Below, in pieces: positions 44,546 to 53,426 of a stretch of 64,000 nucleotides of DNA; position 1 is the stretch's first letter, and every line of letters begins with the position of its first letter. Position numbers and translations under genes: made by a program. Source of the DNA: Sporosarcina aquimarina (GTDB lineage: Bacteria; Bacillota; Bacilli; Bacillales_A; Planococcaceae); assembly GCF_023715615.1 (NCBI RefSeq), contig NZ_JAMBOM010000002.1:310001-374000 (forward strand). The letters run 5' to 3'. Below the pieces are notes generated by a model, which saw only the letters and a program-made list of their open reading frames with translations, was not told where the DNA came from and did not search any database.

Positions 44546-45171
44546 TGACTTCCCTCCTCCTCCATTCTCCGAGACTTCAATACAGATTTAACATCTTCAA
44601 TTGAAAGACCTAATTCTTCCAACAACACAAGAATGTGATAGGTCAAATCCGCAAGTTCGTTCGCCGTTTCATTCAAATCATTGTTCTTAGCTCCAATGAC
44701 TACTTCTGTTGTTTCCTCTCCTACTTTTTTTAAGATTTTATCGATTCCTTCACGGAAGAGATAGGTTGTATACGCACCCTCTTTAGGATTGTTTTTTCTA
44801 TTCTGGATTTGCTTTGCGACTTGTTGAATGATGGTTCTTTTGTTTCGGATGTCCTCAGAATCTTCTCTAGAAAAGCACGAATCAGTTCCTATATGACAAG
44901 AAGGTCCCTGTGCCTCTACTTGGATTAAAATCGTATCTTGATCGCAATCGATATCCAGCTGTTTCACAAATTGTCGATTACCAGACGTCGCTCCTTTGTT
45001 CCATAGCTCTTTTCGTGATCGACTATAAAACCAGGTCTCCCCGGTGTCCATCGTCTTTTGAAGTGATTCTTCATTCATATAGCCAAGCATTAGGACTGTG
45101 CCAGTCTGCGCGTCTTGAATGATAGCGGGAACTAAACCTTCACTGTTATAACGAATCTTTTTACCATTCAC
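44542..45171 (-). CDS. hisI: Phosphoribosyl-AMP cyclohydrolase / phosphoribosyl-ATP pyrophosphatase (bifunctional)
   Basis: A 209-residue fused HisIE enzyme for steps 2 and 3 of histidine synthesis. The cyclohydrolase half (1-110) has [19 protein letters not shown] and the Zn cysteines in DCDQDT and [12 protein letters not shown]; the pyrophosphatase half (115-205) has [18 protein letters not shown] at 45171 has AAGGGG eight bases upstream; an earlier GTG at 45180 overlaps it. It overlaps hisF and hisC, so expression is tightly coupled. Confidence 0.93.
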   Translation of the reverse strand: MNGKKIRYNSEGLVPAIIQDAQTGTVLMLGYMNEESLQKTMDTGETWFYSRSRKELWNKGATSGNRQFVKQLDIDCDQDTILIQVEAQGPSCHIGTDSCFSREDSEDIRNKRTIIQQVAKQIQNRKNNPKEGAYTTYLFREGIDKILKKVGEETTEVVIGAKNNDLNETANELADLTYHILVLLEELGLSIEDVKSVLKSRRMEEEGSQ

Positions 45172-45913
45172 TTGAAACACCCCTTGCGGCTTCCTTCAGC
45201 TTTGATAGCGCTACGATATCAAAGTGCAAGATGGATGCAACTAATGCGGATTGTGCTTGAGTTTGTTCAAACACATCACGGATGTGCTCAGCACAGCCGG
45301 CTCCCCCACTTGCAACCACTGGGATCGATACTAACTCTGCAACAACCTTAGTAAGTTCAAGGTTATAGCCATTTCTCATCCCGTCTTCATCGATGCAGTT
45401 CAGTACAATCTCTCCAGCACCCAACTGAGCTCCTTTTTTCGCCCATTCGAGTGCATCCATTCCCGTATCCTCCATACCTGCTTTTGCAAAAACTGTCCAT
45501 TGACCAGATTCGGATTGACTCACATCCATCGACAACATAATTCTGCTGGAACCATACCGTTCAGATGCTTCACGTAGTAAATCAGGATTTTTTAACGCTC
45601 CACTGTTTATAGAAACTTTATCGGCTCCAGCTTCGATTGCTAGTTCTACGTCTGAAAGTGTTTGAATCCCTCCACCCACTATGAAAGGAATTTCGATGCT
45701 TTCTCCAATTTGGCGAATCAAGTCTAGGAACATGCCGCGTTGTTGAACCGAAGCAGAGATATCGTAAAATACTAATTCATCCGCACCCTCTGCTTCATAT
45801 TTCTTCGCAAGCTCTATTGGATCTGCAAGTTCTTTTACATCTTGAAACTTCTTCCCTTTCACTACACGTTTATTGTCTATATCTAGGCACGCAATTATTT
45901 TTCTCATTGTCAT
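45161..45913 (-). CDS. hisF: Imidazole glycerol phosphate synthase, cyclase subunit
   Basis: A 250-residue TIM-barrel enzyme converting PRFAR plus ammonia to IGP and AICAR. Aligned to Thermotoga HisF with one single-residue insertion, it keeps catalytic Asp11 and Asp130 (SMDV), Glu46, Asp98 and Lys99 and the Glu of GAGE, but Arg5 is Lys, and T171-S172 become Asn-Cys (VLNCID). These residues form the ammonia channel gate to the glutaminase HisH, and yet no hisH gene is in the operon. ATG abuts the hisA stop with GGAGG eight bases upstream. Confidence 0.92.
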   Translation of the reverse strand: MTMRKIIACLDIDNKRVVKGKKFQDVKELADPIELAKKYEAEGADELVFYDISASVQQRGMFLDLIRQIGESIEIPFIVGGGIQTLSDVELAIEAGADKVSINSGALKNPDLLREASERYGSSRIMLSMDVSQSESGQWTVFAKAGMEDTGMDALEWAKKGAQLGAGEIVLNCIDEDGMRNGYNLELTKVVAELVSIPVVASGGAGCAEHIRDVFEQTQAQSALVASILHFDIVALSKLKEAARGVSSEW

Positions 45914-46624
45914 TTACAGGACCTCCATCATTTTTCGGAATCGAGTTTCGTTTTCATAGATTGCTTTCCCCACAATGGCTCCGTATAGAGAATCCTGCTT
46001 CAGTTTCTCGACATCTTGTACAGTTGTCACGCCACCTGAAGCGATGATATCCATTTTCGTTTCGTTCTGTAATTTTTTAAGTTCCTCAAAATTAGGTCCA
46101 GCGAGCATTCCATCTTTCGTGATGTCTGTAAAGATAATAGTTTGTACGCCCATTTTCTCTATTTTTTTGACTAACGACGGGACATCCGTTGTTGCGTCTT
46201 CTGTCCATCCAGCGATTGTCGGAATACCATTTTTAGCATCTATTGAAACAGCAATTTGTTTACCGAATCTAGTAATCGCTTGTTGAAGCATTGAAGGATT
46301 ATTAATAGCGGAAGTCCCAAGAATGACGCGTTCTACACCATTTATTACATAATCTTCAATGGCTTCAATGGATCTAATCCCACCACCGACTTGAACTGGT
46401 AGTTGTAAGGAGTTTACAAGCTCAATAATTGCATCTCGGTTGATGGATTTTCCTGTGTTCGCTCCATCCAGATCCACAACGTGAAGCCATGTTGCACCTT
46501 GTGCAAGCCACTGCTTACCCATTTCTAGTGGAGAGTCATGATAGACCGTCTCCTTATTGAAATCCCCTTGCACCAACCGAACACATTTCCCATTTTGAAT
46601 ATCAATCGCTGGAAATAAGATCAT
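45914..46624 (-). CDS. hisA: ProFAR isomerase
   Basis: A 236-residue TIM barrel performing the Amadori rearrangement in histidine synthesis. N-terminal MILFPAIDIQNGKCVRLVQG carries the catalytic Asp8, and the second aspartate is in IIFTDITKDGML (about 128). Its start is 26 bases after the hisB stop, where other Bacilli have hisH. AAAGGAG is nine bases upstream. Frame intact. Confidence 0.95.
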   Translation of the reverse strand: MILFPAIDIQNGKCVRLVQGDFNKETVYHDSPLEMGKQWLAQGATWLHVVDLDGANTGKSINRDAIIELVNSLQLPVQVGGGIRSIEAIEDYVINGVERVILGTSAINNPSMLQQAITRFGKQIAVSIDAKNGIPTIAGWTEDATTDVPSLVKKIEKMGVQTIIFTDITKDGMLAGPNFEELKKLQNETKMDIIASGGVTTVQDVEKLKQDSLYGAIVGKAIYENETRFRKMMEVL

Positions 46625-46650
46625 TACCTCTCACTCCTTTCATCTATTCG

Positions 46651-47232
46651 TTACAAACTCCCTTTTGTCGATGGAATTCCTTGTCGGTCATTTCTTGTAG
46701 CTGCAATACGAATTGAGCGACCAAATCCTTTAAAGATAGATTCTAAAATATGATGACTGTTTTTCCCATACTGTAAATTAATATGTAGCGTCACCCCTGC
46801 ATGGCGAGTAAATGCTAGAAAGAATTCTTCAGCTAGTTCAGTATCGAATATACCAATTCTTTCTTTTAATCCTGGAACATTATAAATAAGAAACGACCGT
46901 CCGCTAATATCTAGAGAAACTGTAGCTAAGGCTTCATCCATCGGAACTGTTTCAGATGCATAGCGTTCAATACTCTCTTTGGTCCCAAGTGCTTCTTTAA
47001 ATGCTGCTCCTAGAGCAATTCCCACATCCTCCACACTATGATGTTGGTCCGTTTCTAGATCCCCCTTACACGCTATTAGCAAATCTAGGCCACCGTGCAT
47101 AGTAGTAAGGACGAGCATGTGATCGAGAAACCCAACTCCTGTATCGATGTCACTCTTTCCTGAACCATCTAACGCTAACTTCATTCTGATATCTGTTTCA
47201 GCGGTTTTCCGTTCAATTGTCGATGTCCTCAT
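46651..47232 (-). CDS. hisB: Imidazoleglycerol-phosphate dehydratase
   Basis: A 193-residue IGPD that dehydrates IGP to imidazole acetol phosphate using Mn2+. GVGFLDHMLVLTTMHGGLDL (33-52) and DQHHSVEDVGIALG (about 63-76) carry the metal-binding histidines, with another set in FTRHAGVTLHI. It is the stand-alone dehydratase without the fused phosphatase of enteric HisB. It overlaps hisD by four bases (ATGA). Confidence 0.95.
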   Translation of the reverse strand: MRTSTIERKTAETDIRMKLALDGSGKSDIDTGVGFLDHMLVLTTMHGGLDLLIACKGDLETDQHHSVEDVGIALGAAFKEALGTKESIERYASETVPMDEALATVSLDISGRSFLIYNVPGLKERIGIFDTELAEEFFLAFTRHAGVTLHINLQYGKNSHHILESIFKGFGRSIRIAATRNDRQGIPSTKGSL

Positions 47233-48506
47233 TCTGTTTCCTCCTGTGTCCGAACTCGAATGGCTTGTGCATGGCCATTAAGTTGCTCGGTTTTCGCAAG
47301 TTCAATAATTGCATCAGAGACTTGTTCAAGAGCTTCCTTCTTATAGCGAATAATACTCGTCTTTTTCATGAAATCATAAACTCCTAGGGGCGATGAAAAC
47401 TTTGCAGTTCCACTCGTTGGTAGCGTATGGTTCGGTCCTGCCATATAATCGCCTAGTGCTTCCGGCGAATATGCCCCGAGGAAAATGGCGCCAGCATGCT
47501 CGATGTCGTCAAGCCTTTTTTCCGGGTTTAGTGTCATGATTTCTAAATGCTCGGGTGCGAGGTCATTAATAATTTCAATCGCTTCGTCTTCAGATTCCAC
47601 AACAGCAATCCATCCATTTGATTGGATGGACTTTTTTGCAATTTCTTTTCGATCCATACGCTCTAGTTGTCTTGAAACTTCAATAGAAAGTGCTTCAGCA
47701 TATTTTAGAGATGTCACCAGACAACAAGCCGATGCGTCTTCATCGTGCTCAGCCTGAGCAAGTAAGTCTGCAGCTACAAACGATAAATCGGACTGTTCGT
47801 CTGCCCAAATGCACACTTCACTTGGACCCGCAATCATATCAATTGAGACATCACCAAACACGAGTTTCTTAGCACACGCCACATATGCATTACCTGGACC
47901 TGTGATTTTGAGTACAGGTTGAATCGACTCGGTACCGTATGCTAAAGCGGCGATCGCTTGTGCACCCCCGACTTTGTAAATCTCGTCGACTCCACATAGG
48001 TCCGCGGCAACAAGAACTGCAGCATTAACGGATCCGTTGACTTGTGGTGGAGTGGTGAGGACAAGCCGCTTCACGCCCGCTATTTTTGCAGGGATTGCGT
48101 TCATCAATACTGTAGAAGGATAAGATGCTTTGCCACCAGGAATGTAAATGCCTGCAGATGCGAGGGGCCGTACTTGCTGTCCAAGATAGACACCTTCTTC
48201 CGGTTCAATTCGCCAACTTTCTTCCTTCTGATGTTCGTGAAAATGTTGAATACGTTCTCGTGCATCTTTTAGTGCTTGAAGTAATGATGATGATACCTCG
48301 TTATAGGCTTCCTTGATTTCTTGTTCAGAAATCCGAAGCGCTTGTAAAGTAACGCCATCAAAACGTTCCGTTAGCGCTAGTAGTTCAGCATCTTTAAACT
48401 GTTTAACCCGGTCAATAATTGTTCTAACTGTTTGCTCAACAGTCGAAGTAGGCTTCTGTCGTGCCATTCGTTGTTTCATCTGTTCACGCGTTGTGATTAT
48501 CTGCAC
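47229..48506 (-). CDS. hisD: Histidinol dehydrogenase
   Basis: A 425-residue NAD-dependent enzyme catalysing the last two steps of histidine synthesis. YIPGGKASYPSTVLMNAIPA (about 123-142), DMIAGPSEVCIWAD, LLAQAEHDEDA and GAYSPEALGDYMAGPNHTLPT, with Zn-ligand histidines, are all present. The start is set at GTG 48506, four bases after AAGGACG; an ATG at 48524 has a poorer site. It overlaps hisG in another frame by about 23 bases. Confidence 0.93.
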   Translation of the reverse strand: MQIITTREQMKQRMARQKPTSTVEQTVRTIIDRVKQFKDAELLALTERFDGVTLQALRISEQEIKEAYNEVSSSLLQALKDARERIQHFHEHQKEESWRIEPEEGVYLGQQVRPLASAGIYIPGGKASYPSTVLMNAIPAKIAGVKRLVLTTPPQVNGSVNAAVLVAADLCGVDEIYKVGGAQAIAALAYGTESIQPVLKITGPGNAYVACAKKLVFGDVSIDMIAGPSEVCIWADEQSDLSFVAADLLAQAEHDEDASACCLVTSLKYAEALSIEVSRQLERMDRKEIAKKSIQSNGWIAVVESEDEAIEIINDLAPEHLEIMTLNPEKRLDDIEHAGAIFLGAYSPEALGDYMAGPNHTLPTSGTAKFSSPLGVYDFMKKTSIIRYKKEALEQVSDAIIELAKTEQLNGHAQAIRVRTQEETE

Positions 48507-49137
48507 GACGTCCTTCAACTCCATTCTTCAACAATTCCATACAGTGTTTTACCTCTGTCGTTTTCGTTGCATAGCTTGCTTTATTTACGATCACACGTGT
48601 ACTCACTTTAGCGATTTCCCGTAAAATCACCAATCCATTATCCCGAAGTGTCGAACCTGTTTCGACGATATCCACGATGACCTCTGAAAGTCCAACAATC
48701 GGTGCAAGTTCAATTGATCCGCTCAATCGGCTTATCTCTGTGTGAATACCGGCTTTATCGAAATAGGCTTTTGCGATCGAGGGATACTTGGTTGCCACCG
48801 TCAGCGATTTCGTGTCTACCGGGAAACTATCAGGGAAACCAGCAACAACTAGCTGACAGTTCCCAAATCCTAAGTCTTGTAACTCATAGACATCCTTCCC
48901 GTCTTCCATAATCGTGTCCTTTCCGACAATTCCAATGTCAGCTGCTCCTTTCTCAACATAAGTCGGTACGTCTGATGCTTTCACAAATAGCAATTGATAG
49001 TCCCCGTCTTTACTCGTTATGACTAATTTTCTTTCATCAAATAAGGTATCGGGAAATGCAATACCCCCTTTGGTTAACAACTCTCTCGCTTTTTCTGCAA
49101 TCCTTCCTTTCGCAACTGCTATTTTCATTGGCACCAT
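48484..49137 (-). CDS. hisG: ATP phosphoribosyltransferase, short form
   Basis: A 217-residue HisGS, the first enzyme of the pathway, which joins ATP and PRPP. It has MKIAVAKGRIAEKA, EKGAADIGIVGKD and the PRPP loop DIVETGSTLRDNG (about 162-174). The short form lacks the C-terminal regulatory domain and needs HisZ, which is the next gene upstream. AAAGGAG precedes the ATG by about ten bases. Confidence 0.95.
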   Translation of the reverse strand: MVPMKIAVAKGRIAEKARELLTKGGIAFPDTLFDERKLVITSKDGDYQLLFVKASDVPTYVEKGAADIGIVGKDTIMEDGKDVYELQDLGFGNCQLVVAGFPDSFPVDTKSLTVATKYPSIAKAYFDKAGIHTEISRLSGSIELAPIVGLSEVIVDIVETGSTLRDNGLVILREIAKVSTRVIVNKASYATKTTEVKHCMELLKNGVEGRRADNHNA

Positions 49138-49156
49138 CGCGTTTCATCTCCTTTCT

Positions 49157-50116
49157 TCAACCCGTCTTGGCACTGTTGTTTTTAACTGTAAAAATCGCTT
49201 CCACGTCACATGCAAAACCGACCGCTGGTAACTGTGCCCCAAAGTTTTGGCTCACCTCGTCATAACGACCTCCCATCAGTAAGGGTTTGCCGATTTTATT
49301 ACTGAATCCCTGGAACTGAATTCCTGAATAATAGTCCATTTCATTGACCATCCCAAGATCTACAGTTACGTGATTTCCAAAACCGGATTCCAAGACAAGT
49401 TCATATACCGCTTCTATATATTGAATAATAGAAGAAAGTTGGTTGTTCAGAGGATGTTCACGAAAACGGTTGAAAACAGAAGTTGCTTCACCGTATGAGA
49501 AGATGGTTTCTAGCAGTAAATCCTTCGTTTGATTTTTAACGTTATGTTGCTGTAGAAAATTGGCAAGCTCACCGCTATTCTTCATTTGAATGAAGGATTT
49601 CACTTGAAGTTGTTCATCTTTCGTTAACTGAAGAATCCGAATCAGTTCCTGTAAAATTCCAGCATGCCCAAGTTCAATCTTAAAGTCATGGAGTCCTAAT
49701 TCTGTAAGTGCAAGACAAGCGAGTCCAATCACTTCTGCATCATTTTCTGCTGATTGGTTGCTGAATAATTCAATTCCCGCTTGCCTTCGCTCAGTTGGAA
49801 TGGTGAGGTCATCTGATTGCCGGAAAACAGACTGCACATACCAACAGCGAACTTCTTCATCTAAATTTCCATGCGTAGTTGCAAGCTCACGCATGAGTGG
49901 TATCGTCACATCGGGTCTTAATACGAAAATGTCTCCGGTATGATCGATTAGCTTTAGAAGACTTTTACGATTTTGAATGGTTTGGAGTGATTCATAGGTT
50001 TCATAACTCTCGAGTACTGGCAAATTGACTTCACGATATCCTTTCGGTAAAAAGGAGCTTCTAAAAACTTTGCGTATTTCAAACTCTTCCTCCGCTGATT
50101 GAAATAGATTTCTCAA
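49157..50116 (-). CDS. hisZ: ATP phosphoribosyltransferase regulatory subunit
   Basis: A 319-residue catalytically silent histidyl-tRNA-synthetase paralogue that forms a hetero-octamer with HisG and conveys feedback by histidine. FVLRPDVTIPLMRELAT and RRQAGIELFSNQSAENDAEV correspond to synthetase motifs; the end GGRYDEVSQNFGAQLPAVGFACDVEAI is typical. TTG at 50116 follows AAAGGG by about eight bases; a GTG at 50125 overlaps the site. It is the first gene of the operon. Confidence 0.92.
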   Translation of the reverse strand: MRNLFQSAEEEFEIRKVFRSSFLPKGYREVNLPVLESYETYESLQTIQNRKSLLKLIDHTGDIFVLRPDVTIPLMRELATTHGNLDEEVRCWYVQSVFRQSDDLTIPTERRQAGIELFSNQSAENDAEVIGLACLALTELGLHDFKIELGHAGILQELIRILQLTKDEQLQVKSFIQMKNSGELANFLQQHNVKNQTKDLLLETIFSYGEATSVFNRFREHPLNNQLSSIIQYIEAVYELVLESGFGNHVTVDLGMVNEMDYYSGIQFQGFSNKIGKPLLMGGRYDEVSQNFGAQLPAVGFACDVEAIFTVKNNSAKTG

Positions 50117-50212
50117 AACTAGCACCCTTTCCGCTTTATCGCTTTACTATGGTGAAGTTATCTAGTACTATAAATAGACAATTAAGAAATGTCAACCAAA
50201 AGGAGTATGATA

Positions 50213-51016
50213 GTGATGTTCGATTATCATCTGCACACATCATTTTCAGCGGATGGCGAGGTACAACCGGAGGAAATGGTGCATGCTGCCATTCAAAAGG
50301 GACTTACTGAGATTTGTTTTACAGATCATGTCGACTTTGAATATCCTGATAAAAATTTTATCTTCGATTTTAATCAACAAGCTTACAAAGAGGCAATTGC
50401 ACAATTACAAGACCGTTACGGAAGTGAGATTCGAGTGAAGCGAGGTGTGGAAATTGGAGTTCAGCCTCATATACTTGATAAGTACACAAACCTAATTCAA
50501 GAAGAGGAGTTCGACTTTGTTATTTGTTCGCTTCATACTGTTGAAAAACAAGATTTACACTTTGGAGCTATTTTTGAGAATCAAACGATTGACGCTGCAT
50601 ATGATGCCTATTATCAGGAGTTGCTTCGTTGTATTCGTAAGTTTGATGCTTACAGTGTTTTGGGCCATGTGGATCTCATAAAACGATATGCCAAAAAGGC
50701 ACCTTCACAGGATTTTCATGAGTGCTTGAGAGAAATTTTTACTGAGATTATTCCTCGAGGGAAAGGGATAGAAATTAATACATCGGGTGTGCGCTATGGG
50801 CTATCCACTGCCATGCCGAGCACCGATATCCTTGAACTATACAAAGCCTGTGGTGGTGAAATCTTAACAATCGGTTCCGATGCGCACAGACCGACCGATG
50901 TTGGATTCGACATTCGAAAGAGTCTGCAACTCGCTTCACACATCGGATTCCGCTTCATTGCGACATATGAGAAAGGAGAACCTCAATTCCATTCAATTGA
51001 ACATTTGCTTCGTTAA
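50213..51016 (+). CDS. hisJ: Histidinol-phosphatase, PHP type
   Basis: A 267-residue PHP-family phosphatase completing histidine synthesis. DYHLHTSFSADGEVQPEEMV gives the first metal motif (HxH), with TDHVDFEYPD, SLHTVEKQD, LGHVDLIKRYA and SDAHRPTDVG the others. It replaces the HAD-type HisN. GTG at 50213 has AGGAG seven bases upstream, ATG 50216 is next. It is divergent from hisZ across about 97 bases, so the two units may share a control site. Confidence 0.9.
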   Translation: MMFDYHLHTSFSADGEVQPEEMVHAAIQKGLTEICFTDHVDFEYPDKNFIFDFNQQAYKEAIAQLQDRYGSEIRVKRGVEIGVQPHILDKYTNLIQEEEFDFVICSLHTVEKQDLHFGAIFENQTIDAAYDAYYQELLRCIRKFDAYSVLGHVDLIKRYAKKAPSQDFHECLREIFTEIIPRGKGIEINTSGVRYGLSTAMPSTDILELYKACGGEILTIGSDAHRPTDVGFDIRKSLQLASHIGFRFIATYEKGEPQFHSIEHLLR

Positions 51017-51041
51017 ATCTGAAAATTAAGGATAATAGGCC

Positions 51042-51227
51042 GTTGATCTCCGTTCCGGACGGACGCTTTCCGGGGGCTTGCCCTCAGCCTCCTCGTCGCT
51101 TTGAAAGCAAAGATGTGCTCCCAACGCTGTGCTTATGCTCGCAAAACCCGTTCTTCGTTACGGCTTTTCCTGCGGGGTCTTCGCGCTGCGCTGATCCCCA
51201 GGAGTCGCCGTCCTGCACTTCAATCAA
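51042..51227 (-). repeat. Dispersed palindromic repeat, copy B
   Basis: Read on the minus strand, ATTGAAGTGCAGGACGG, GACTCCTGGGGATCAGCG and GACCCCGCAGG, then an insertion beginning GCCGTAACGAAGAAC not found in copy A, and GAGGAGGCTGAGGGCAAGCC to GAACGGAGATCAAC. Ends are inverted (TTGATT/GATCAA). Confidence 0.75.
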
Positions 51228-51379
51228 GGGAATTTCTCATGAAACATTCACATCATTCAAGCAAAGAATGCAATCCGGGTGCTCCATGTTCAGCTGGCAA
51301 GAATAACTAGATGTAGCAGAAGTCTTGAGACTCAGATATGAAAATGTAAAGAGATAGTTGAACTCGTTTTTGCCGATGC
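51228..51379. other. Non-coding stretch between repeat B and IS remnant
   Basis: About 150 bases without a supported gene. A short minus-strand open stretch has no start and no recognisable homology; it may belong to the decayed insertion element. Confidence 0.35.
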
Positions 51380-51637
51380 TTAGGAGAAGTATGGTATCCG
51401 CTGGACAACCCAAGATGGCTTAGTGTATTGAATGAATGACATTTTATTGAGTACAACTGGATCTATGCTGGGTCCCCCAAATAGGGAATATAGATCTTCA
51501 AACAATGGATAAATGAAGGAAAAATCAATTGCTGCCTCTAATTTACGAACCAGATGATCTTGCGGAACTAACAGTTAGATTGTAAGCATCTCCTTCAGTT
51601 CCCGTTCTTTGATTTGATTCTTCATCATCATTTCCAT
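51380..51637 (-). pseudogene. IS1182-family transposase N-terminal remnant
   Basis: An 86-codon stretch, with an in-frame TAA at codon 21, reads LLVPQDHLVRKLEAAIDFSF followed by IYPLFEDLYSLFGGPSIDPV and VLNKMSFIQY, which matches the start of IS1182/IS1272-type transposases (PxDHLxRKxDxxxDFSFIY ... GRPSIDPxxxxKMxLIQY). It then leaves the family sequence and stops at 51380. No terminal repeats or catalytic residues are left, so the element is dead. Confidence 0.7.
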
Positions 51638-51664
51638 TACCTCATTTGATAGTTGGGAGATCCT

Positions 51665-51913
51665 GTTGATTGTAGCGGAGAGCGGCGACTCCGGAGGGAT
51701 CAGCGAAAGCTGTGACGAAGAACAGCTTTTGCGAGTAAAAGCGAAGCGTTAGGAGCACGTTTTTTCGAAGACCCTGGACTGAGCAAAGCGAGGGAGATGA
51801 GTGCTGCCTTAATTTCAGCAAAGTTCGCTAAAACACGGCAAATCGAACCCTTCGTCGTTCGATTTGCTGAGAGCAAGCCCCTCGGAAAGCGTCCGCTCGC
51901 AGCGGAAATCAAC
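51665..51913 (+). repeat. Dispersed palindromic repeat, copy C
   Basis: Starts GTTGATTGTAGCGGAGAGCG, includes GACTCCGGAGGGATCAGCG, the same insertion as copy B (GCTGTGACGAAGAACAG), an added segment with its own hairpin (GCAAATCGAA/TTCGATTTGC), and ends CCTCGGAAAGCGTCCGC then GCAGCGGAAATCAAC. Ends are inverted (GTTGATT/AATCAAC). It lies opposite in direction to copy B with the IS1182 remnant in between. Confidence 0.75.
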
Positions 51914-51938
51914 TTTTTCTAGTTAATACTATTGTAAA

Positions 51939-51989
51939 AGAAAAAGACTGTAGGCAAACCCCGTGATTACTGGAGTTTGTCTACAGTCT
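51939..51989 (-). terminator. Distal terminator after argG
   Basis: Stem GACTGTAGACAAAC/GTTTGCCTACAGTC followed on the minus strand by TTTTTCTTTT. Confidence 0.8.
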
Positions 51990-52018
51990 GAGGACCTTCC
52001 ATTGAAGGAAGGTCCTTT
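51990..52018 (-). terminator. Proximal hairpin after argG
   Basis: Stem AGGACCTTCC/GGAAGGTCCT four bases after the argG stop, without a long T-run; acts with the distal terminator or protects the 3' end. Confidence 0.6.
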
Positions 52019-52021
52019 CTA

Positions 52022-53233
52022 TTATGATTTAGTCGCAACGAGTTGCTTGTTCACAGCCGCATGGACTTCTGTTGGAAGCCCCCAGAGTTTGATGAATCCT
52101 ACTGCTGCCGCTTGGTCGAACTCGTCATCAGATGTATACGTTGCAAGTTTTTCATCATAAAGAGAGTTATCCGATTTACGGCCCTCTACAATGGCATGCC
52201 CTTTAAATAGTTTCACACGCACTGTTCCGTTGACGACTTGTTGTGAGTCTTTTATGAACGCTTCCAAGGCACTTCGTAATGGAGAGAACCACAGACCGTT
52301 ATAAATAAGCTCACTTAACTTTTGAGAAACAAGCGGTTTAAAGTGTGCAATCTCTTTTACAAGAGTAATATCTTCAAGTTCTTTATGTGCTTTGATCAAT
52401 GTCATAGCTCCTGGACATTCATATACTTCACGTGACTTAATGCCAACAAGGCGGTTTTCAACGTGGTCAATACGACCAACACCATGTTTTCCGGCAACCT
52501 CATTTAAGTGAAGGATGAGGGCTTCTAGCTTAAATGCCTTTCCATCCAAGCTCACTGGAACACCTTGTTTAAATGTAATTTCAACAACATCTGCTTGATC
52601 TGGAGCTTCTTCAATAGAGGAAGTGAGTCCATAAGCATCTTCAGGTGGTGCTGCCCAAGGATCTTCTAGAATTCCACATTCATTACTACGTCCCCATAGG
52701 TTTTGGTCAATTGAATACGGACTATCCAACACGATAGGAACCGGAATGTTGTGCTCTTTAGCATAGGCTATTTCTTCTTCACGGGACCAGCTCCACTCAC
52801 GTACTGGTGCGATCACTTCTAATGTCGGATCCAACGCTTTAATACCTACTTCAAAACGAACTTGGTCGTTTCCTTTTCCTGTGCAACCATGTGCTACGGC
52901 AACTGCGTTTTCCTTATGAGCGACTTCAACAAGTTTTTTTGCAATAAGTGGACGAGATAGTGCAGAAATAAGTGGATACTTTTCTTCATAGAGTGTACGT
53001 GCTTGAAGAGCTAACAGTGCATAATCTTTAGCAAATTCCGCTTTCGCATCGATGACATAGCTTTCAACAGCCCCCACTTGAAGTGCTTTCTGCTGGATAA
53101 AATCTAGATCTTTTCCTTCTCCTACATCTAAGCAACATGCAACAACTGCATAACCCTGTTCTGTTAACCATTGAACTGCCACTGATGTATCAAGTCCTCC
53201 GGAATAGGCCAATACCACTTTTTTCTTTGTCAT
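52022..53233 (-). CDS. argG: Argininosuccinate synthase
   Basis: A 403-residue enzyme that joins citrulline and aspartate using ATP. The N-terminal ATP-binding [20 protein letters not shown] (about 4-23, SGGxDTS) is complete; [15 protein letters not shown] and [13 protein letters not shown] follow. ATG at 53233 is eight or nine bases after AGGAG. It is unusual that argH, its usual partner, is not downstream; the gene is followed by terminators. A probable arginine operator lies just upstream. Confidence 0.95.
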   Translation of the reverse strand: MTKKKVVLAYSGGLDTSVAVQWLTEQGYAVVACCLDVGEGKDLDFIQQKALQVGAVESYVIDAKAEFAKDYALLALQARTLYEEKYPLISALSRPLIAKKLVEVAHKENAVAVAHGCTGKGNDQVRFEVGIKALDPTLEVIAPVREWSWSREEEIAYAKEHNIPVPIVLDSPYSIDQNLWGRSNECGILEDPWAAPPEDAYGLTSSIEEAPDQADVVEITFKQGVPVSLDGKAFKLEALILHLNEVAGKHGVGRIDHVENRLVGIKSREVYECPGAMTLIKAHKELEDITLVKEIAHFKPLVSQKLSELIYNGLWFSPLRSALEAFIKDSQQVVNGTVRVKLFKGHAIVEGRKSDNSLYDEKLATYTSDDEFDQAAAVGFIKLWGLPTEVHAAVNKQLVATKS

Positions 53234-53250
53234 GATTAAAACTCCTCTCA

Positions 53251-53297
53251 CATGTTATGTATCTTTATACACTGTAAAGTATATTTATAATAACATG
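53251..53297 (-). promoter_or_regulatory. Probable ArgR/AhrC operator region of argG
   Basis: TGTATCTTTATACA (53258-53271) is a perfect TGTAT/ATACA inverted repeat with a four-base centre, close to ARG-box half sites. It is nested in a wider pair CATGTTA (53251-53257) / TAACATG (53291-53297). A TATACT on the minus strand lies between, suitable as -10. The assignment rests on form and on the gene. Confidence 0.45.
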
Positions 53298-53385
53298 TTG
53301 AACTATAAATGCAAGAGAAATTACTGATTCTTTTAATAGACGAAATATTCTTTCTAAAATGCTATATATAATTGATTTTACTCAA

Positions 53386-53414
53386 CAAAAAAAGCACACC
53401 TTAAAAGATGTGCT
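53386..53414 (-). terminator. Terminator after gdhA
   Basis: Stem AGCACA/TGTGCT followed on the minus strand by seven T, 13 bases after the stop. Confidence 0.82.
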
Positions 53415-53426
53415 GAACGTCCACTC

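Noticed and set aside
46625..46650. Possible frameshifted or tiny hisH between hisB and hisA
   Set aside because: Only 26 bases lie there, and they hold the hisA ribosome site; there is no room for a glutaminase remnant.
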